A stretch of DNA of 64,000 bases from CAZOLI01 sp964580675 (lineage in GTDB: Bacteria; Planctomycetota; MHYJ01; CAYXQY01): contig CAZOLI010000014.1 of the NCBI GenBank assembly GCA_964580675.1, forward strand, positions 1 to 64,000, read 5' to 3'. The notes under the pieces were generated by a model. It ran no database searches, was not told the DNA's origin, and was given only the letters and a program-made list of their open reading frames with translations. A program made the translations under genes and the position numbers. Shown piece by piece: positions 7,825 to 17,299 of this stretch. How positions within the stretch are numbered: position 1 is the first letter of the stretch; the number at the start of each line of letters is the position of its first letter.

Positions 7825-9708
7825 TTACCGTATCCTCAACATCAGCACGGTCAGAATACCGGTGCGCGAAGAACGATCCGGTTTCGCTGCCTCCTGATTC
7901 CTCTCTGTTTCCCGTTTCTCGCCAACCTGTCCGGAAACGGCCCTCTTCAATGTCTCCGGTTTAATGTGCTCGAGGTTCTTGATCCACGCCCGGACCAACT
8001 CCTCGGGTTTCGCTTCCCTGTCCGGGACATCGACGCTGATTTCTCCTTCCTGATATTGATCGGCTCGCTGGCAGAAATTGCGGATCCGCCAACTCATTAA
8101 CGATGCCCGTTGTTCCGAAAGTTCGTTCTTTCCGCTCTCAATTTCCCGATTTTCTTCAGGTTGACTTTCCCTTTCCGGTTCTTCTCCCTCTTTGGCCAGC
8201 TCTTTTCGCTTTTCGGCTTCCCGTACATTCTGCTCCATTTCCAGCCGGGAATAAGCAAGGAGCAGGTTCAGTGTTTTTAGAATTCGGCGCCGGGTCCGTG
8301 TGGGTTTGTCCTCGCGTTTTTTCCGATATTCGCTCAGAACCTTCCGCATCTTCTTGCTGGGATGTGCAAATCCAATGTAATAATCCTCCGGATCCGTGTA
8401 TTTGGTTTGCCGGCTCAAATGCTGAATCAGGTGTTTCTGAAGATTGGGCCTCAGAATCATCGGTGCAAAAACCGTGGGATGAAAACCCTGAAACGCCATG
8501 GAACCCAGCAGATGTTTTGCCTGATTCAAATTCAGGGTCAGGGTCAGGTGAAGGATCGGTGTGGTTTCTTCGTCCTGCTTTTTTTCTCCGTTCTTCTGAT
8601 CCTCTTCGCGGGTGTTCTTCTTGGCGGTGGTGGCTTCCTGTTCATTCCGTCTGTTCTTTTTCACGGTCCCCAGGTGATCCACAAGCGTGGCCATCTGCTT
8701 CTCGGACCCTTCACCGGTTAAATCAATCGTTCGCAGTTCCTTTCTGCTCCGGTCGCGAATTGAAATTTCCGTGACCCCAATTCTTTTCAGCGACTTTACC
8801 AGTCCGTTTTTCATTCGATCGGGTTCGTCAAACAGTGCAATCATACAGGTGGCTTTTGGCAGACTCTTCTTGAGTTCCAATTCGTTCCCGTTGTCTTTAT
8901 CCACCCGACCTTTTCTAAATCCGCGTTTTGCTTGTTTTCTCTCTTCCGTCATTCCCAGCCTCTCGTTCGATGCGGACCCTGTCTTCTTTTTGTTCATTTT
9001 CTTATCTTTCTCTTTTACTCCCTTCTTCTGCTGAATAACTTGTTCATTTTTCACACTTTTCCTGGCCCCTGATCTGTTCCCCTCTTTTTCCTCCGGAGAA
9101 TCCGCCGTCTCCGTTTCTTTTTCCGATTGGGTTCTGCGTGTTTCCGGCAAAATCCGGTTACCTCGCTCCGATTCATTCAGGTCCGTGCTGCCGGCTTTTG
9201 ACTGATCCGATGCTTCGTATGGTGATTCCCCGGTTTCGGTTTCAGTTTGAGCGACCTTCTGAGAAACCTCGTTTGATTTTTCCACCGAATCGATCCCCTG
9301 AAATACAAGAACGCCGGTCAAAAGGACGGAAAGAAGAATGCCCGCTGCGATGGACCCGAATTTCAGGAGGGAACCCGCTCCGGGCTGGTTGTCCGGTTCC
9401 TCGGTCGATTCGGCGGAGGCCTGTCCCGACGGGGATCCGGAAGAGAGGTTCCCGTCTCCGACCGGGGATTCGCCGTCGTTGGTCTGCTGTTGTGTTTTTC
9501 GCCGGACCTGGAACAGAAAACCGTCCGGGGCCGAACGCCGGGACGCCGAGGAAGCCACGTTCTGAACGACTCTTAATCCGTCGTGTACTTCCTGACAGGT
9601 CGAACAGCTGCCAAGGTGTTCCTCGATTCGTTCCGCTTCCGATTCCGGGAGTTCCCCGTCCAGATAAGCGGAAATTTTTTCTTCCTCTATGTCACAGTCA
9701 GCGGGCAT
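7825..9708 (-). CDS. Zinc-finger anti-sigma factor with large extracytoplasmic domain
   Basis: 627 residues. The N-terminus carries the anti-sigma zinc-finger signature H31-x3-C35-x2-C38 within a typical YLDGELPE...CSTCQE context, which holds ECF sigma factors inactive. One transmembrane helix follows (about 114-137). The remaining 490 residues are extracytoplasmic, very Lys/Glu-rich and low-complexity from 150 to 270, then an ordered region of unknown fold (about 285-600). It is the last gene of the minus-strand operon and starts six bases after the kinase stop. The expected target is the ECF sigma encoded two genes upstream. Release may depend on a signal sensed by the long outer domain or on phosphorylation by the kinase; both are inference. 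Confidence 0.85.
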   Translation of the reverse strand: MPADCDIEEEKISAYLDGELPESEAERIEEHLGSCSTCQEVHDGLRVVQNVASSASRRSAPDGFLFQVRRKTQQQTNDGESPVGDGNLSSGSPSGQASAESTEEPDNQPGAGSLLKFGSIAAGILLSVLLTGVLVFQGIDSVEKSNEVSQKVAQTETETGESPYEASDQSKAGSTDLNESERGNRILPETRRTQSEKETETADSPEEKEGNRSGARKSVKNEQVIQQKKGVKEKDKKMNKKKTGSASNERLGMTEERKQAKRGFRKGRVDKDNGNELELKKSLPKATCMIALFDEPDRMKNGLVKSLKRIGVTEISIRDRSRKELRTIDLTGEGSEKQMATLVDHLGTVKKNRRNEQEATTAKKNTREEDQKNGEKKQDEETTPILHLTLTLNLNQAKHLLGSMAFQGFHPTVFAPMILRPNLQKHLIQHLSRQTKYTDPEDYYIGFAHPSKKMRKVLSEYRKKREDKPTRTRRRILKTLNLLLAYSRLEMEQNVREAEKRKELAKEGEEPERESQPEENREIESGKNELSEQRASLMSWRIRNFCQRADQYQEGEISVDVPDREAKPEELVRAWIKNLEHIKPETLKRAVSGQVGEKRETERNQEAAKPDRSSRTGILTVLMLRIR

Positions 9709-9714
9709 ATCGGT

Positions 9715-11991
9715 TTACTCGTCGTTATTGCTGTTATGATTTGATTTCTCCCTCAACTCGGGCTCGATGCTTTCCTCTCCCTCTTCTCCTGAACCTCCAC
9801 CGTGCCTCCGTAGTTTCTTCAGAACGCGTAATTTCACCTTTTCCCGCAATTTTTCCTTATTTATAAGCGATTCAATCAGTTCTTCCCTGACTTCCCTCAA
9901 TTTTTCGTAGTCGTTATTCTCCCTTGCCTGCCGGGATTTGCAGACCAGCCTATGTATTTCCATCATCTCTCCTTTACTGATGTCCTTACCTGTTAAACTA
10001 CTTCTGAGCTTCTCCTGCAGTTCCCGTTCCATTTTCTTTTTCACCTTATCCGTCTCTTCCTCTTCGAGAGCTGAATTGCGGAAGTTTTTATTCCATTCCC
10101 GCTCCTCTGATTGCCCGGTTTCGCTTTTTTTGGGTTCCTCCTTCTCACGAGTCTGGTTTCTTCTCTCAGACGTATTTTGATCCGGCCCAACCGCCAGGTC
10201 CGACTTCTCCGATCCTTTTTCCTGGTTTTTCTCCACACCGACATCCAGCTCCGCAAACACCTTTCCCTGAAGATCCTTCGCGAATTGATCCCTTGTGTTC
10301 TGTTGAGGTTCCTGATTTCTGGTGCTCTCTGAAACGGCAGCAATTGCCCTCCTTTCCGAACGCTGGAGAACCTCCGCGAGCTCCCCGGACAGAGAATCCA
10401 TAACCGGAAAAATATCCGACGTGTCGCCGGTTTTCTGTATCGTCGTCAATTTTTTGAACGACTGATCCCCACTGTTTAACTTAAAGACCTGAACGGGGAT
10501 CCGAATTTTATCTCCCTGAATATAATACCTTCCTTTCACCGCAACATCCGCCCCCATTTCAACAAGAGCGCGGACTTCCGCTTTTTTCAATCTCGTCGAG
10601 GTTTTTCCCCTGTCTTTCGAAATTCCCGGTTTCTCAGAACGATTTTCTTCCGAAAGGGCACTTTTTACTTCCGCGCGGGAATACAGTCTCAGGCTGTCCA
10701 CCTGCGAAAGCTGGGAAATTAATAGATCCGGAATGCCAATCTCCATCCAACTCTTACTTTCCTTTCCCGTCCCATTGTGAAAATCAAGGATCGCAATTTG
10801 CACACGCTCCTTTTGACCTGCCGGGCCGTCCGTGCTACGGGCGGTTCGATTCCCGTTTCGATTTGTTTGATCCGGAGAGGTATCAGTTTTCTCGGGGCTC
10901 AGTAATAACGGGACCACAAGGAAACCGAAAAGAATCAATGCCGCCGGAATGGCTATCGAACCAAGAATTTTGAGGCCGGAATTCATCACCTGTCTTTCCT
11001 GCTCGGATGGGCCCTCTCCCCCGGCCGAAACAACTTCATCCGTTCGCGATGAGGCGGACTCCGAATCGAGAAGCCTGTCGATCTCCGATATCACCTCCCC
11101 CGCATCCTGAAAACGATCATCCGGATCCCGAGAAAGCATGGTCCGAACAAACACGGTCACGTCTTCCGGCACCGAGTCATTGAATTTTTCAATGGGGCGA
11201 GGTTCACGTTCCACAATCTTCTTCATCATGGAAAGAGGGGTATCCGCCTCGTGGGGAATCTCACCGGTCATCATTTCGTATAAAACGGCACCGAGGGAAT
11301 AAATATCACTTCGCTCGTCCAGATCATGGGACTCACATTGTTCCGGGGAACTGTAAGCCGGGGTGCCGAGGTATGTTCCGGTTCTCGTGATTCGGCTGTT
11401 GGCCGAAACACTGCGGGACAGTCCGAAATCCGCGACTTTGACCTCACCTTCCCCGGTGAGCATGATGTTGCTGGGTTTGATGTCACGGTGAATAATGCCG
11501 TTATTATGCGCAGCCTGAAGAGCCGCGGCCACGTCCCTTGCAATACGGAGCGCCTCCCGATATTCAAATTGGCCCTGTTCCTCTATGACCGCTTTCAGGG
11601 TCCGTCCCCGGATGAATTCCATCGCCATAAAGACGTAACCGTCTTCCTCACCGGCCGAATACACCTGGACAATATTCGGGTGGTTCAGGGAGGCAGCGGA
11701 ACGGGCTTCACGGATAAATCGCTTCCGGGAGGATTCTTCGTCCGCCAGGTTCCGTGGAAGCACTTTCAGTGCCACTTCCCGTTCAAGTGACGGGTCAAAA
11801 CCACGGTACACAACAGCCATTCCCCCCATACCAATTTCTTCCTTTACTTCATAACCCCCTACAACATCACCACTTACAATGGACGGGCGGACGAAATGCT
11901 GTCCCTCCCCGGAACCTCCCCCGAGAGCTCCCTCAAGGTTTTGAGTTGTTTCCGTTTCATCCGGTTCCGAGTTATCGTTTTCCGAGGTCAT
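9715..11991 (-). CDS. Transmembrane Ser/Thr protein kinase, PknB-like, with FlgO/TolB-like sensor
   Basis: 758 residues. The kinase domain (47-310) is complete: Gly loop GMGGMA (54-59), ATP-binding K76, catalytic HRD with D170, IKPSN, DFG (188-190) and the GTPAYSSPEQ activation segment. One transmembrane helix lies at about 341-364. Outside the membrane is a domain (about 398-520) resembling FlgO/TolB-N-terminal domains (IAILDFHNGTG..., then GADVAVKGRYYIQGD). A Glu/Lys-rich coiled tail follows. The gene lies between the ECF sigma and the anti-sigma, the organisation seen for kinase-controlled ECF systems in planctomycetes. Likely substrates are the adjacent sigma or anti-sigma and FHA ligands. 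Confidence 0.95.
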   Translation of the reverse strand: MTSENDNSEPDETETTQNLEGALGGGSGEGQHFVRPSIVSGDVVGGYEVKEEIGMGGMAVVYRGFDPSLEREVALKVLPRNLADEESSRKRFIREARSAASLNHPNIVQVYSAGEEDGYVFMAMEFIRGRTLKAVIEEQGQFEYREALRIARDVAAALQAAHNNGIIHRDIKPSNIMLTGEGEVKVADFGLSRSVSANSRITRTGTYLGTPAYSSPEQCESHDLDERSDIYSLGAVLYEMMTGEIPHEADTPLSMMKKIVEREPRPIEKFNDSVPEDVTVFVRTMLSRDPDDRFQDAGEVISEIDRLLDSESASSRTDEVVSAGGEGPSEQERQVMNSGLKILGSIAIPAALILFGFLVVPLLLSPEKTDTSPDQTNRNGNRTARSTDGPAGQKERVQIAILDFHNGTGKESKSWMEIGIPDLLISQLSQVDSLRLYSRAEVKSALSEENRSEKPGISKDRGKTSTRLKKAEVRALVEMGADVAVKGRYYIQGDKIRIPVQVFKLNSGDQSFKKLTTIQKTGDTSDIFPVMDSLSGELAEVLQRSERRAIAAVSESTRNQEPQQNTRDQFAKDLQGKVFAELDVGVEKNQEKGSEKSDLAVGPDQNTSERRNQTREKEEPKKSETGQSEEREWNKNFRNSALEEEETDKVKKKMERELQEKLRSSLTGKDISKGEMMEIHRLVCKSRQARENNDYEKLREVREELIESLINKEKLREKVKLRVLKKLRRHGGGSGEEGEESIEPELREKSNHNSNNDE

Positions 11992-12125
11992 GGCTGGTTG
12001 AACCGTGTTTAAAAGACAACTGTAAGAGGATAGGACCGATCCTCCTTCAAAGACATTTATTAGATGGATAATTCGTTGAAAAGTTCCAACAACATCGAGG
12101 CGTCACCATTATAACGATACGAATA

Positions 12126-12788
12126 TCAGCAAAATTCCGTTAGATCTTCGCCCAACCGATTCTCCAGGCGATCCTGCAATGCCGATCGGGCCCGGTATAG
12201 ACGGGACCGAACGGTTCCAACGGGTACATCAAGCATATCGGCAATTTCCTCGTACGGATGATCTTCAATTTCGCGAAGAAGAATTATATCGCGAAACTGC
12301 TCTTTCAGCTGTTCAATTTCCTCCCGGACAATCTCCTGCCGCTCCCTGGTGGTAACGCTGTCTGCCGGATTGGTTTCGTGCTGACCGGGTTCCGGAAACG
12401 AGGACTCTTCCCCGTCATTTTGCTCCCGGAAGGTTCCGGAAGGCGTTTCTCGATTTCGGCCTTCCCTGCGATGATGGGAGTTGCAGAGATTTTTTGCGAT
12501 CCGGAAAAGCCACGTTTTCAGGGAAGATTCTTTCCGAAAATCACCAAGCCCCTCGTACGCATTCACAAAGGTCTGCTGGGCAAGATCCTGCACCGCCTCC
12601 TCCGAACTCACATTATACGACACAACATTGTACACGTAATCTTTGTACCGGCGAACGATTTCGTTAAACGCCTTCTCGTCTCCTTCCTCCTGAAATTGAT
12701 CCACCAGCTGACCGTCGGATAGATCAGCGTCGTTACCGGGTCCGGACGTTGGTCCCTCCTGTTCACTCTTTTCCGTTTCCGCCGGCAT
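12126..12788 (-). CDS. ECF-type RNA polymerase sigma factor
   Basis: 220 residues. Region 2 (about 32-105) has the ECF pattern FNEIVRRYKDYVYN...DLAQQTFVNAYEGLGDF..ESSLKTWLFRIA. An acidic linker (about 108-150) is longer than usual. Region 4 (about 155-210) contains the helix-turn-helix YEEIADMLDVPVGTVRSRLYRAR. It directs RNA polymerase to a small set of promoters once freed from the anti-sigma. It is the second gene of the operon, starting 16 bases after the FGE-like gene. Direct control by the neighbouring kinase is plausible because some planctomycete ECF groups pair with Ser/Thr kinases; the sequence does not prove it. Confidence 0.95.
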   Translation of the reverse strand: MPAETEKSEQEGPTSGPGNDADLSDGQLVDQFQEEGDEKAFNEIVRRYKDYVYNVVSYNVSSEEAVQDLAQQTFVNAYEGLGDFRKESSLKTWLFRIAKNLCNSHHRREGRNRETPSGTFREQNDGEESSFPEPGQHETNPADSVTTRERQEIVREEIEQLKEQFRDIILLREIEDHPYEEIADMLDVPVGTVRSRLYRARSALQDRLENRLGEDLTEFC

Positions 12789-12804
12789 ATCACGTGTATA
12801 TTAC

Positions 12805-14421
12805 TTATTCACGGCGAACACACCGAAAACCGACCCCGTATATCCGCACATCCGGTCGATGGCGGACCCGGTTTGACGGTCGACATTCCTTCACGGGATA
12901 CAAAAAGGATCCCCCTTTCACAATTCGGTACACGACGTTGTTTCCTTCAAGCCGAATGATCGATTTTGTTTTCGTCCACTCCGATACATTTCCGGTCATG
13001 TTTAACACGTTGAATTCGCTTCGACCGGCCCGGTAGCGATCAACAGAAGAGATTTGGTCCCGACCGGACTCAAGCGTATTGGCCGGTACGGACCCCAACT
13101 CGTCTCCCCAGGGATATCGGGAGCTGTCCGTTCCACGGGCCGCAACTTCCCATTCCACTTCGGTCGGGAGACGTTTCCCCGCCCACTCCGCATAAGCCCT
13201 GGCATCGTTGTAACTGACCCCCATCACGGGATGATCCCCCGTACCTTCGGGGAATTTGTCGCCGTCCCATCCCGGTGGGCGTTCCCGATCCGTTTCACGA
13301 AGAAAATTGTAGTACTGTTTATTGGTCACTTCGTAACGATCGATGTGGAATGTGTCTACTTTCACCGTTCTCGAGGGGGAACCCGGAACGCGATCCTCTC
13401 CAATACGGTATGTTCCTCCGGGAATCTTCACCATATCCTGCAGTACCAACTTCTCCTTTGCTTCCTCAAGTAGTGCTATGGCCTCCTCCCGTCCGGGCAA
13501 TCGCCGGTTGGCGTTTTTGGCAAATTTCCGAACCTCGGACCAGTTCTCCTCCTTCTTTGCCCGCCTCGCTTTTTTCATCCATACCCTGTACAGTTTCCTC
13601 CGGTTGCGAAGATTTTCCCGGGCCTCTTCCATCTTTTTTTGCACGCTCTCTTTCTCGTTCGTTCCTGGAGCATTTTCCAGCAACTTCTCGTATAAGGAGA
13701 TCGCCTTCTTAAATTTTTCGTCCTTCATTAATTCCTCTCCTTTCTTCATCCTTTTTCTAAATTTTTCTTTCTCCTTGGCCAGATTGATCTCTTCACGCAG
13801 CATCCGAATCCGGTTTCTGACCTCTTCGTCCTTCCGGTACGAAAGTGCTTTTTCCAGGTATTCTATAGCTGCTTCCCGATCCGGTGAATCACCTTCCAGA
13901 ACCGTTCTCGCTTTTTTCCTGAACTGACGGAACCGATACCGATCCGCCTTTTTCCGGTACCCTTTCTTCTTATCCTCCGGGAGGTTACCGGACGCAAGTG
14001 ATTCATAGAGTTCAGCACTCTTTTTCCAGTTCTTGTTCTCGGCATATTCTTTCGCCCGCTTCGTCACCTCCTGACGCTTTCGATCCTTTTTGACCTTTTT
14101 CTCCAGTATTTGAAGTTCACGAATCTGCGCGGTGTCTTCGTTCCCGGAGAGGTGAGACCTGGCCCGGCCAAGCAATTGCAGAGCCTGTTTAAACTCTTCG
14201 TTTTGCCGTGCCTCCCGGGCCGAGTCGATCAACTTCTGAACGTTACGGGCTTCTCCGGAATCCTCCGTCGTCTGCTGGCCGCCATCTTCGGGGATCGAAA
14301 CCTGCTCACGGTCCGTATTTTGTGCGGACCGATACTTAATCACAACCCAGAATCCAAACAGAAACACCACCGCCAGAATAAGAATGAATCCCCGATTTAT
14401 GCGACCGCCTTCCTGATTCAT
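12805..14421 (-). CDS. Membrane-anchored formylglycine-generating-enzyme (SUMF)-like protein
   Basis: 538 residues from the ATG at 14421; an earlier in-frame start at 14505 exists, but this one puts a transmembrane anchor (about 10-30) right after a short basic N-terminus. A long helical, Lys/Arg/Glu-rich TPR-like stalk follows (about 60-315). The C-terminal FGE-sulfatase domain (about 325-538) shows MVKIPGGTYRIG, HPVMGVSYNDARAYAEWAGKRLPTEVEWE, NVSEW and GVGFRCVR. True formylglycine generators need two active-site Cys near the C-terminus. Only isolated Cys are seen (KECRPSNR, FRCVRRE), so it is probably a ligand-binding member, as in many kinase-linked SUMF domains. It heads the sigma/kinase operon and may be its outer sensor. 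Confidence 0.85.
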   Translation of the reverse strand: MNQEGGRINRGFILILAVVFLFGFWVVIKYRSAQNTDREQVSIPEDGGQQTTEDSGEARNVQKLIDSAREARQNEEFKQALQLLGRARSHLSGNEDTAQIRELQILEKKVKKDRKRQEVTKRAKEYAENKNWKKSAELYESLASGNLPEDKKKGYRKKADRYRFRQFRKKARTVLEGDSPDREAAIEYLEKALSYRKDEEVRNRIRMLREEINLAKEKEKFRKRMKKGEELMKDEKFKKAISLYEKLLENAPGTNEKESVQKKMEEARENLRNRRKLYRVWMKKARRAKKEENWSEVRKFAKNANRRLPGREEAIALLEEAKEKLVLQDMVKIPGGTYRIGEDRVPGSPSRTVKVDTFHIDRYEVTNKQYYNFLRETDRERPPGWDGDKFPEGTGDHPVMGVSYNDARAYAEWAGKRLPTEVEWEVAARGTDSSRYPWGDELGSVPANTLESGRDQISSVDRYRAGRSEFNVLNMTGNVSEWTKTKSIIRLEGNNVVYRIVKGGSFLYPVKECRPSNRVRHRPDVRIYGVGFRCVRRE

Positions 14422-14747
14422 ATCCTGATCCCTTAATTTGTAATATTCCGTGGGCTGAGCCCGCTCAATCGATTTATTATCACAGGAACCCCCAGTGCAA
14501 AACAAATTCGATAAAGGGTTTTGTCGATAATATCATGTACATGTATCGGTCATTGCGAGAAGAAACCTGTTTGATGGTATTCTGCCATTTATTCATTTTA
14601 AATAGATCCTACAATTTACATACGAAAAATAGAACATAAAGTTGGGATGAAACCCATTTGTTGGGGGCTGCCGATGACATTGACAGGGCGACTCCGTTAC
14701 CCTGGTGAACACCGGCGAACATCAGCGTTTTTAATATACGAATCTTC

Positions 14748-15254
14748 ATGCGATTCACGAAAATTTTAAAACCGGAACGCATCCGAACCGATATGGAAAC
14801 AGAACCCCTTCCGGCCGAGGAACGGGAAACGATGGATCGGGAGGAAATTCTTGAGCGAAACCGGAAGGAGATCCTGAAGGAACTCGTGGAATTGCTGGAA
14901 GGAGCACCGGAAGTTTCAAACGAAAGCAAACTTTACGACGACCTTCTGAACCGGGAAAAACGAGCATCAACGGCACTCGGGAATCAGGTTGCGCTTCCTC
15001 ACGTGCGGACCATGCAGGCACGGGACATGATCATGTCCATAGGGCGTTCGGAGCATGGATTTGAGTTCGACGCGCCCGACGGCGAACCGGTCCGACTCTT
15101 TATCTGTATCGTTGCTCCTCCATACGATGACTCGACGTACCTTAAAATTTACGAGCGGCTCGGGGATATGCTTCAGGACGACCAGCTCGTCGGTGACCTC
15201 CTCTCGGCGGAGGCTCCCGGAGTAATTCTACGGGAGCTGAACCGGTATCAATAA
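14748..15254 (+). CDS. PTS EIIA (fructose/nitrogen type) domain protein
   Basis: 168 residues: an N-terminal helical extension of about 45 residues, then a PTS EIIA type-2 domain. The phosphorylatable His is H85 in VALPHVRT. No HPr, EI, EIIB or EIIC gene is in the window, so it is more likely a regulatory PtsN-like protein than part of a sugar transporter. The gene lies in a divergent position to the FGE-like gene and is convergent with ogt, whose stop is only 13 bases away. The function in this organism is unknown. Confidence 0.85.
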   Translation: MRFTKILKPERIRTDMETEPLPAEERETMDREEILERNRKEILKELVELLEGAPEVSNESKLYDDLLNREKRASTALGNQVALPHVRTMQARDMIMSIGRSEHGFEFDAPDGEPVRLFICIVAPPYDDSTYLKIYERLGDMLQDDQLVGDLLSAEAPGVILRELNRYQ

Positions 15255-15267
15255 ATACAGCGATACC

Positions 15268-15780
15268 CTACGAATTGTCGGTATGTCGCCGTTCGTGTTT
15301 CAGAAGGGCGGTTTTCATCCCTTCCGGGCCCGAATAATTGCCCGTCGAACCATCCGCTCTGATAACCCGGTGACAGGGCACGAGAACCGGAAGTGGATTT
15401 TTGCGACACGCGGCCCCCACCGCTCTCGCCGCTCCCGGTCGGCCCACGCGGTCCGCAAGCTCACCGTACGTTACTGTCGTTCCCGGTTCCGTGGCAAGCA
15501 GTGCCCGCCAGACGTCCTTTCGGAAGGAAGTACCCCGGATCGCCAGAGGCAGCTCCGGCCAATCCTCAAAGCATCCCCGTCCATACGAGAAAAACCAGTC
15601 TATGAGATCGGGCGTCCAGGTTGCGGGGCGAAGAATTGTCACCGAATGAGGAGCAATAGAACGGGTAGATTTCCCTCTTTGAGTCACCGTTTTCTCAATC
15701 TCCGAAACGGTGCCAGATAAGCAGAGCCCGAACACGCCATTCCGGATTCGAACCCGCACGTGGGAATTTGTACTGGACAC
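15268..15780 (-). CDS. ogt: Methylated-DNA--protein-cysteine methyltransferase
   Basis: 170 residues. It transfers the methyl group from O6-methylguanine (or O4-methylthymine) in DNA irreversibly to its own Cys. The active site is VPCHRVI with C136. The conserved FRKDVWRALLATEPGTTVTYGELA and GAARAVGAA helix (DNA binding with the Arg finger) precede it, and a GNYSG loop follows. The N-terminal 70 residues form a diverged Ada/Ogt N-domain. It appears to be a single-gene unit with no ada or alkA near it. Confidence 0.93.
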   Translation of the reverse strand: MSSTNSHVRVRIRNGVFGLCLSGTVSEIEKTVTQRGKSTRSIAPHSVTILRPATWTPDLIDWFFSYGRGCFEDWPELPLAIRGTSFRKDVWRALLATEPGTTVTYGELADRVGRPGAARAVGAACRKNPLPVLVPCHRVIRADGSTGNYSGPEGMKTALLKHERRHTDNS

Positions 15781-15921
15781 CGAAACGTACTTACAGTAAA
15801 AGAAGTGAGCAGTTCAGATATGAACTCCCGGTCGACTGCATCGTGATCCGGCCCGGCATTCGAAGAGAAATCACTCGCCGGTCGGATCCACCGAACGTTA
15901 ATTTCATTTTATCAATCCATC

Positions 15922-16455
15922 ATGGAAATTGAACGTAAGGGCGTAATTCTGGAAGCCACAAAGGGAGACATCATAAATCAACCGGATATCGAGGCTATCG
16001 TCAATGCGGCCAATGCCCAGCTTCGCACCGGTGGGGGCGTGGCCGGCGCCATTCATAGCGCCGCCGGTTACGGCCTTGAACGGGAAACCGAATCGCTGGC
16101 CCCCATCAAACCCGGAGAAGCGGTCATAACGGGTGGACACGAACTTCCGAATGAATACGTGATTCATTGTCTCGGTCCGGTCTACGGCAAAGATGACCCC
16201 TCGGATGAATTACTGACCGATTGCTATCGAAATGCATTCCGGCGGGCCATTGAAAACGATGTGCGATCCATCGCCTTTCCGGCGATTTCTACGGGAGCGT
16301 TCGGGTATCCTCCCGAAGAGGCCTGCGAGATTGCTCTGAACACCTCGAAGGAAATGCTGGACCAAATGCCAATGGACCGGATTCGCTTCGTCTTATACAG
16401 CGAAGACGATTACAACCTCTACTGCGAAAAGATGGACGCCATATTTGGGAAATAA
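15922..16455 (+). CDS. Macro-domain protein, probable O-acetyl-ADP-ribose deacetylase
   Basis: 177 residues, essentially one macro domain. Features seen: GDIINQPDIEAIVNAAN at the N-terminus (the Asp binds the adenine and the Asn the distal ribose), the GGGVAGAIHSAAG glycine loop, and FPAISTGAFGYPPEEA (phosphate-binding loop). This matches the YmdB/MacroD-type family that binds ADP-ribose and hydrolyses O-acetyl-ADP-ribose or mono-ADP-ribose esters. There is no partner NAD-consuming enzyme nearby. The gene is convergent with ssb, with a strong hairpin between them. Confidence 0.92.
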   Translation: MEIERKGVILEATKGDIINQPDIEAIVNAANAQLRTGGGVAGAIHSAAGYGLERETESLAPIKPGEAVITGGHELPNEYVIHCLGPVYGKDDPSDELLTDCYRNAFRRAIENDVRSIAFPAISTGAFGYPPEEACEIALNTSKEMLDQMPMDRIRFVLYSEDDYNLYCEKMDAIFGK

Positions 16456-16482
16456 GCCGTCCCCCGTGTGATGAAGACATCA

Positions 16483-16501
16483 CCGCAGAGGCAATCTGCG
16501 G
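16483..16501. terminator. Hairpin between convergent macro-domain and ssb genes
   Basis: CCGCAGA (16483-16489) pairs perfectly with TCTGCGG (16495-16501) around a five-base loop, 28 bases past the macro-domain stop. No T-run follows on either strand, so termination would need Rho or an unusual mode. Confidence 0.4.
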
Positions 16502-16629
16502 AAGAGAAATATACCCCCCAGAACGGTATCGTTGCCCGAACAGTATTTATGGAAGGCCTGTTGTGTGGAAACAAGCGGGGGAGACAAAAGGTCCCTGAGG
16601 TGTCGTGTTCGAACGAACCGGAAAATGCG

Positions 16630-17091
16630 CTAAAAGGGAATGTCCTCAAATTCCTCGTCGTCCGATTCGTCCGGATTGCCGCCGGGACCTGCGGCCGGGC
16701 TGTTCTGCGCCTGAGTGGAGGCTGTGGCTTCGGCCTGTTCGGGACGACCGCCGCCCCCACCCGCACCAAGAAACTGCACGTTCTGGGCCACGACTTTCAA
16801 CTGACTCCGACTTTCGCCGTCGTCGTTTTCCCATTCATCCATCTTTAATCGGCCCTCAATAATCACCTGGCTACCCTTTTCCAGGTATTCGCTGCAGTTT
16901 TCCGCCTGACGCTGCCAGACGGTTACAGGGGCAAACAGGGTTTCTTCCTGCCGTTCGTTGTTATCGTCCCGATAATACCGGTTAACGGCAAGACTGAGAT
17001 CACAGACCGCCGTTCCACCGGGGGTGTACCGGAGTTCCGGATCACGGGTCAATCGCCCCTGAAGAATAACGGAGTTGATGTTCCCGGCCAT
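16630..17091 (-). CDS. ssb: Single-stranded DNA-binding protein
   Basis: 153 residues. An OB-fold (about 1-105) opens with MAGNINSVILQGRLTRDPELRYTPGGTAVC, followed by the VTVWQRQAENCSEYLEKGSQVIIEGRL core. A Gly-rich linker (about 110-140) leads to the acidic tip EEFEDIPF, the standard interaction tail for replication and repair partners. A strong AAGGAGG ribosome site precedes the ATG. It is not next to rpsF/rpsR, its usual neighbours in many bacteria. Confidence 0.97.
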   Translation of the reverse strand: MAGNINSVILQGRLTRDPELRYTPGGTAVCDLSLAVNRYYRDDNNERQEETLFAPVTVWQRQAENCSEYLEKGSQVIIEGRLKMDEWENDDGESRSQLKVVAQNVQFLGAGGGGGRPEQAEATASTQAQNSPAAGPGGNPDESDDEEFEDIPF

Positions 17092-17299
17092 TTCGACACC
17101 TCCTTACAAAAGAAAAACCCAGTAAACGGAATAAAAAACGCCGGGCTGACTTTCCGGTCCGGGAACAAAAATGCTCCCTCTCAACCGGAAATTTCCCCTC
17201 CTTCAGCCCAGAATGTTCATTTCAACAGATTTGGTTGAAGTTTTCAAGGCCGAACCGGCATTGGTCTAACAGGCGAAATGGAAAAAGCCAGCCAGGCGT

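Noticed and set aside
8103..8774. 223-residue plus-strand frame
   Set aside because: Antisense to the anti-sigma gene; no start signal or recognisable domain.
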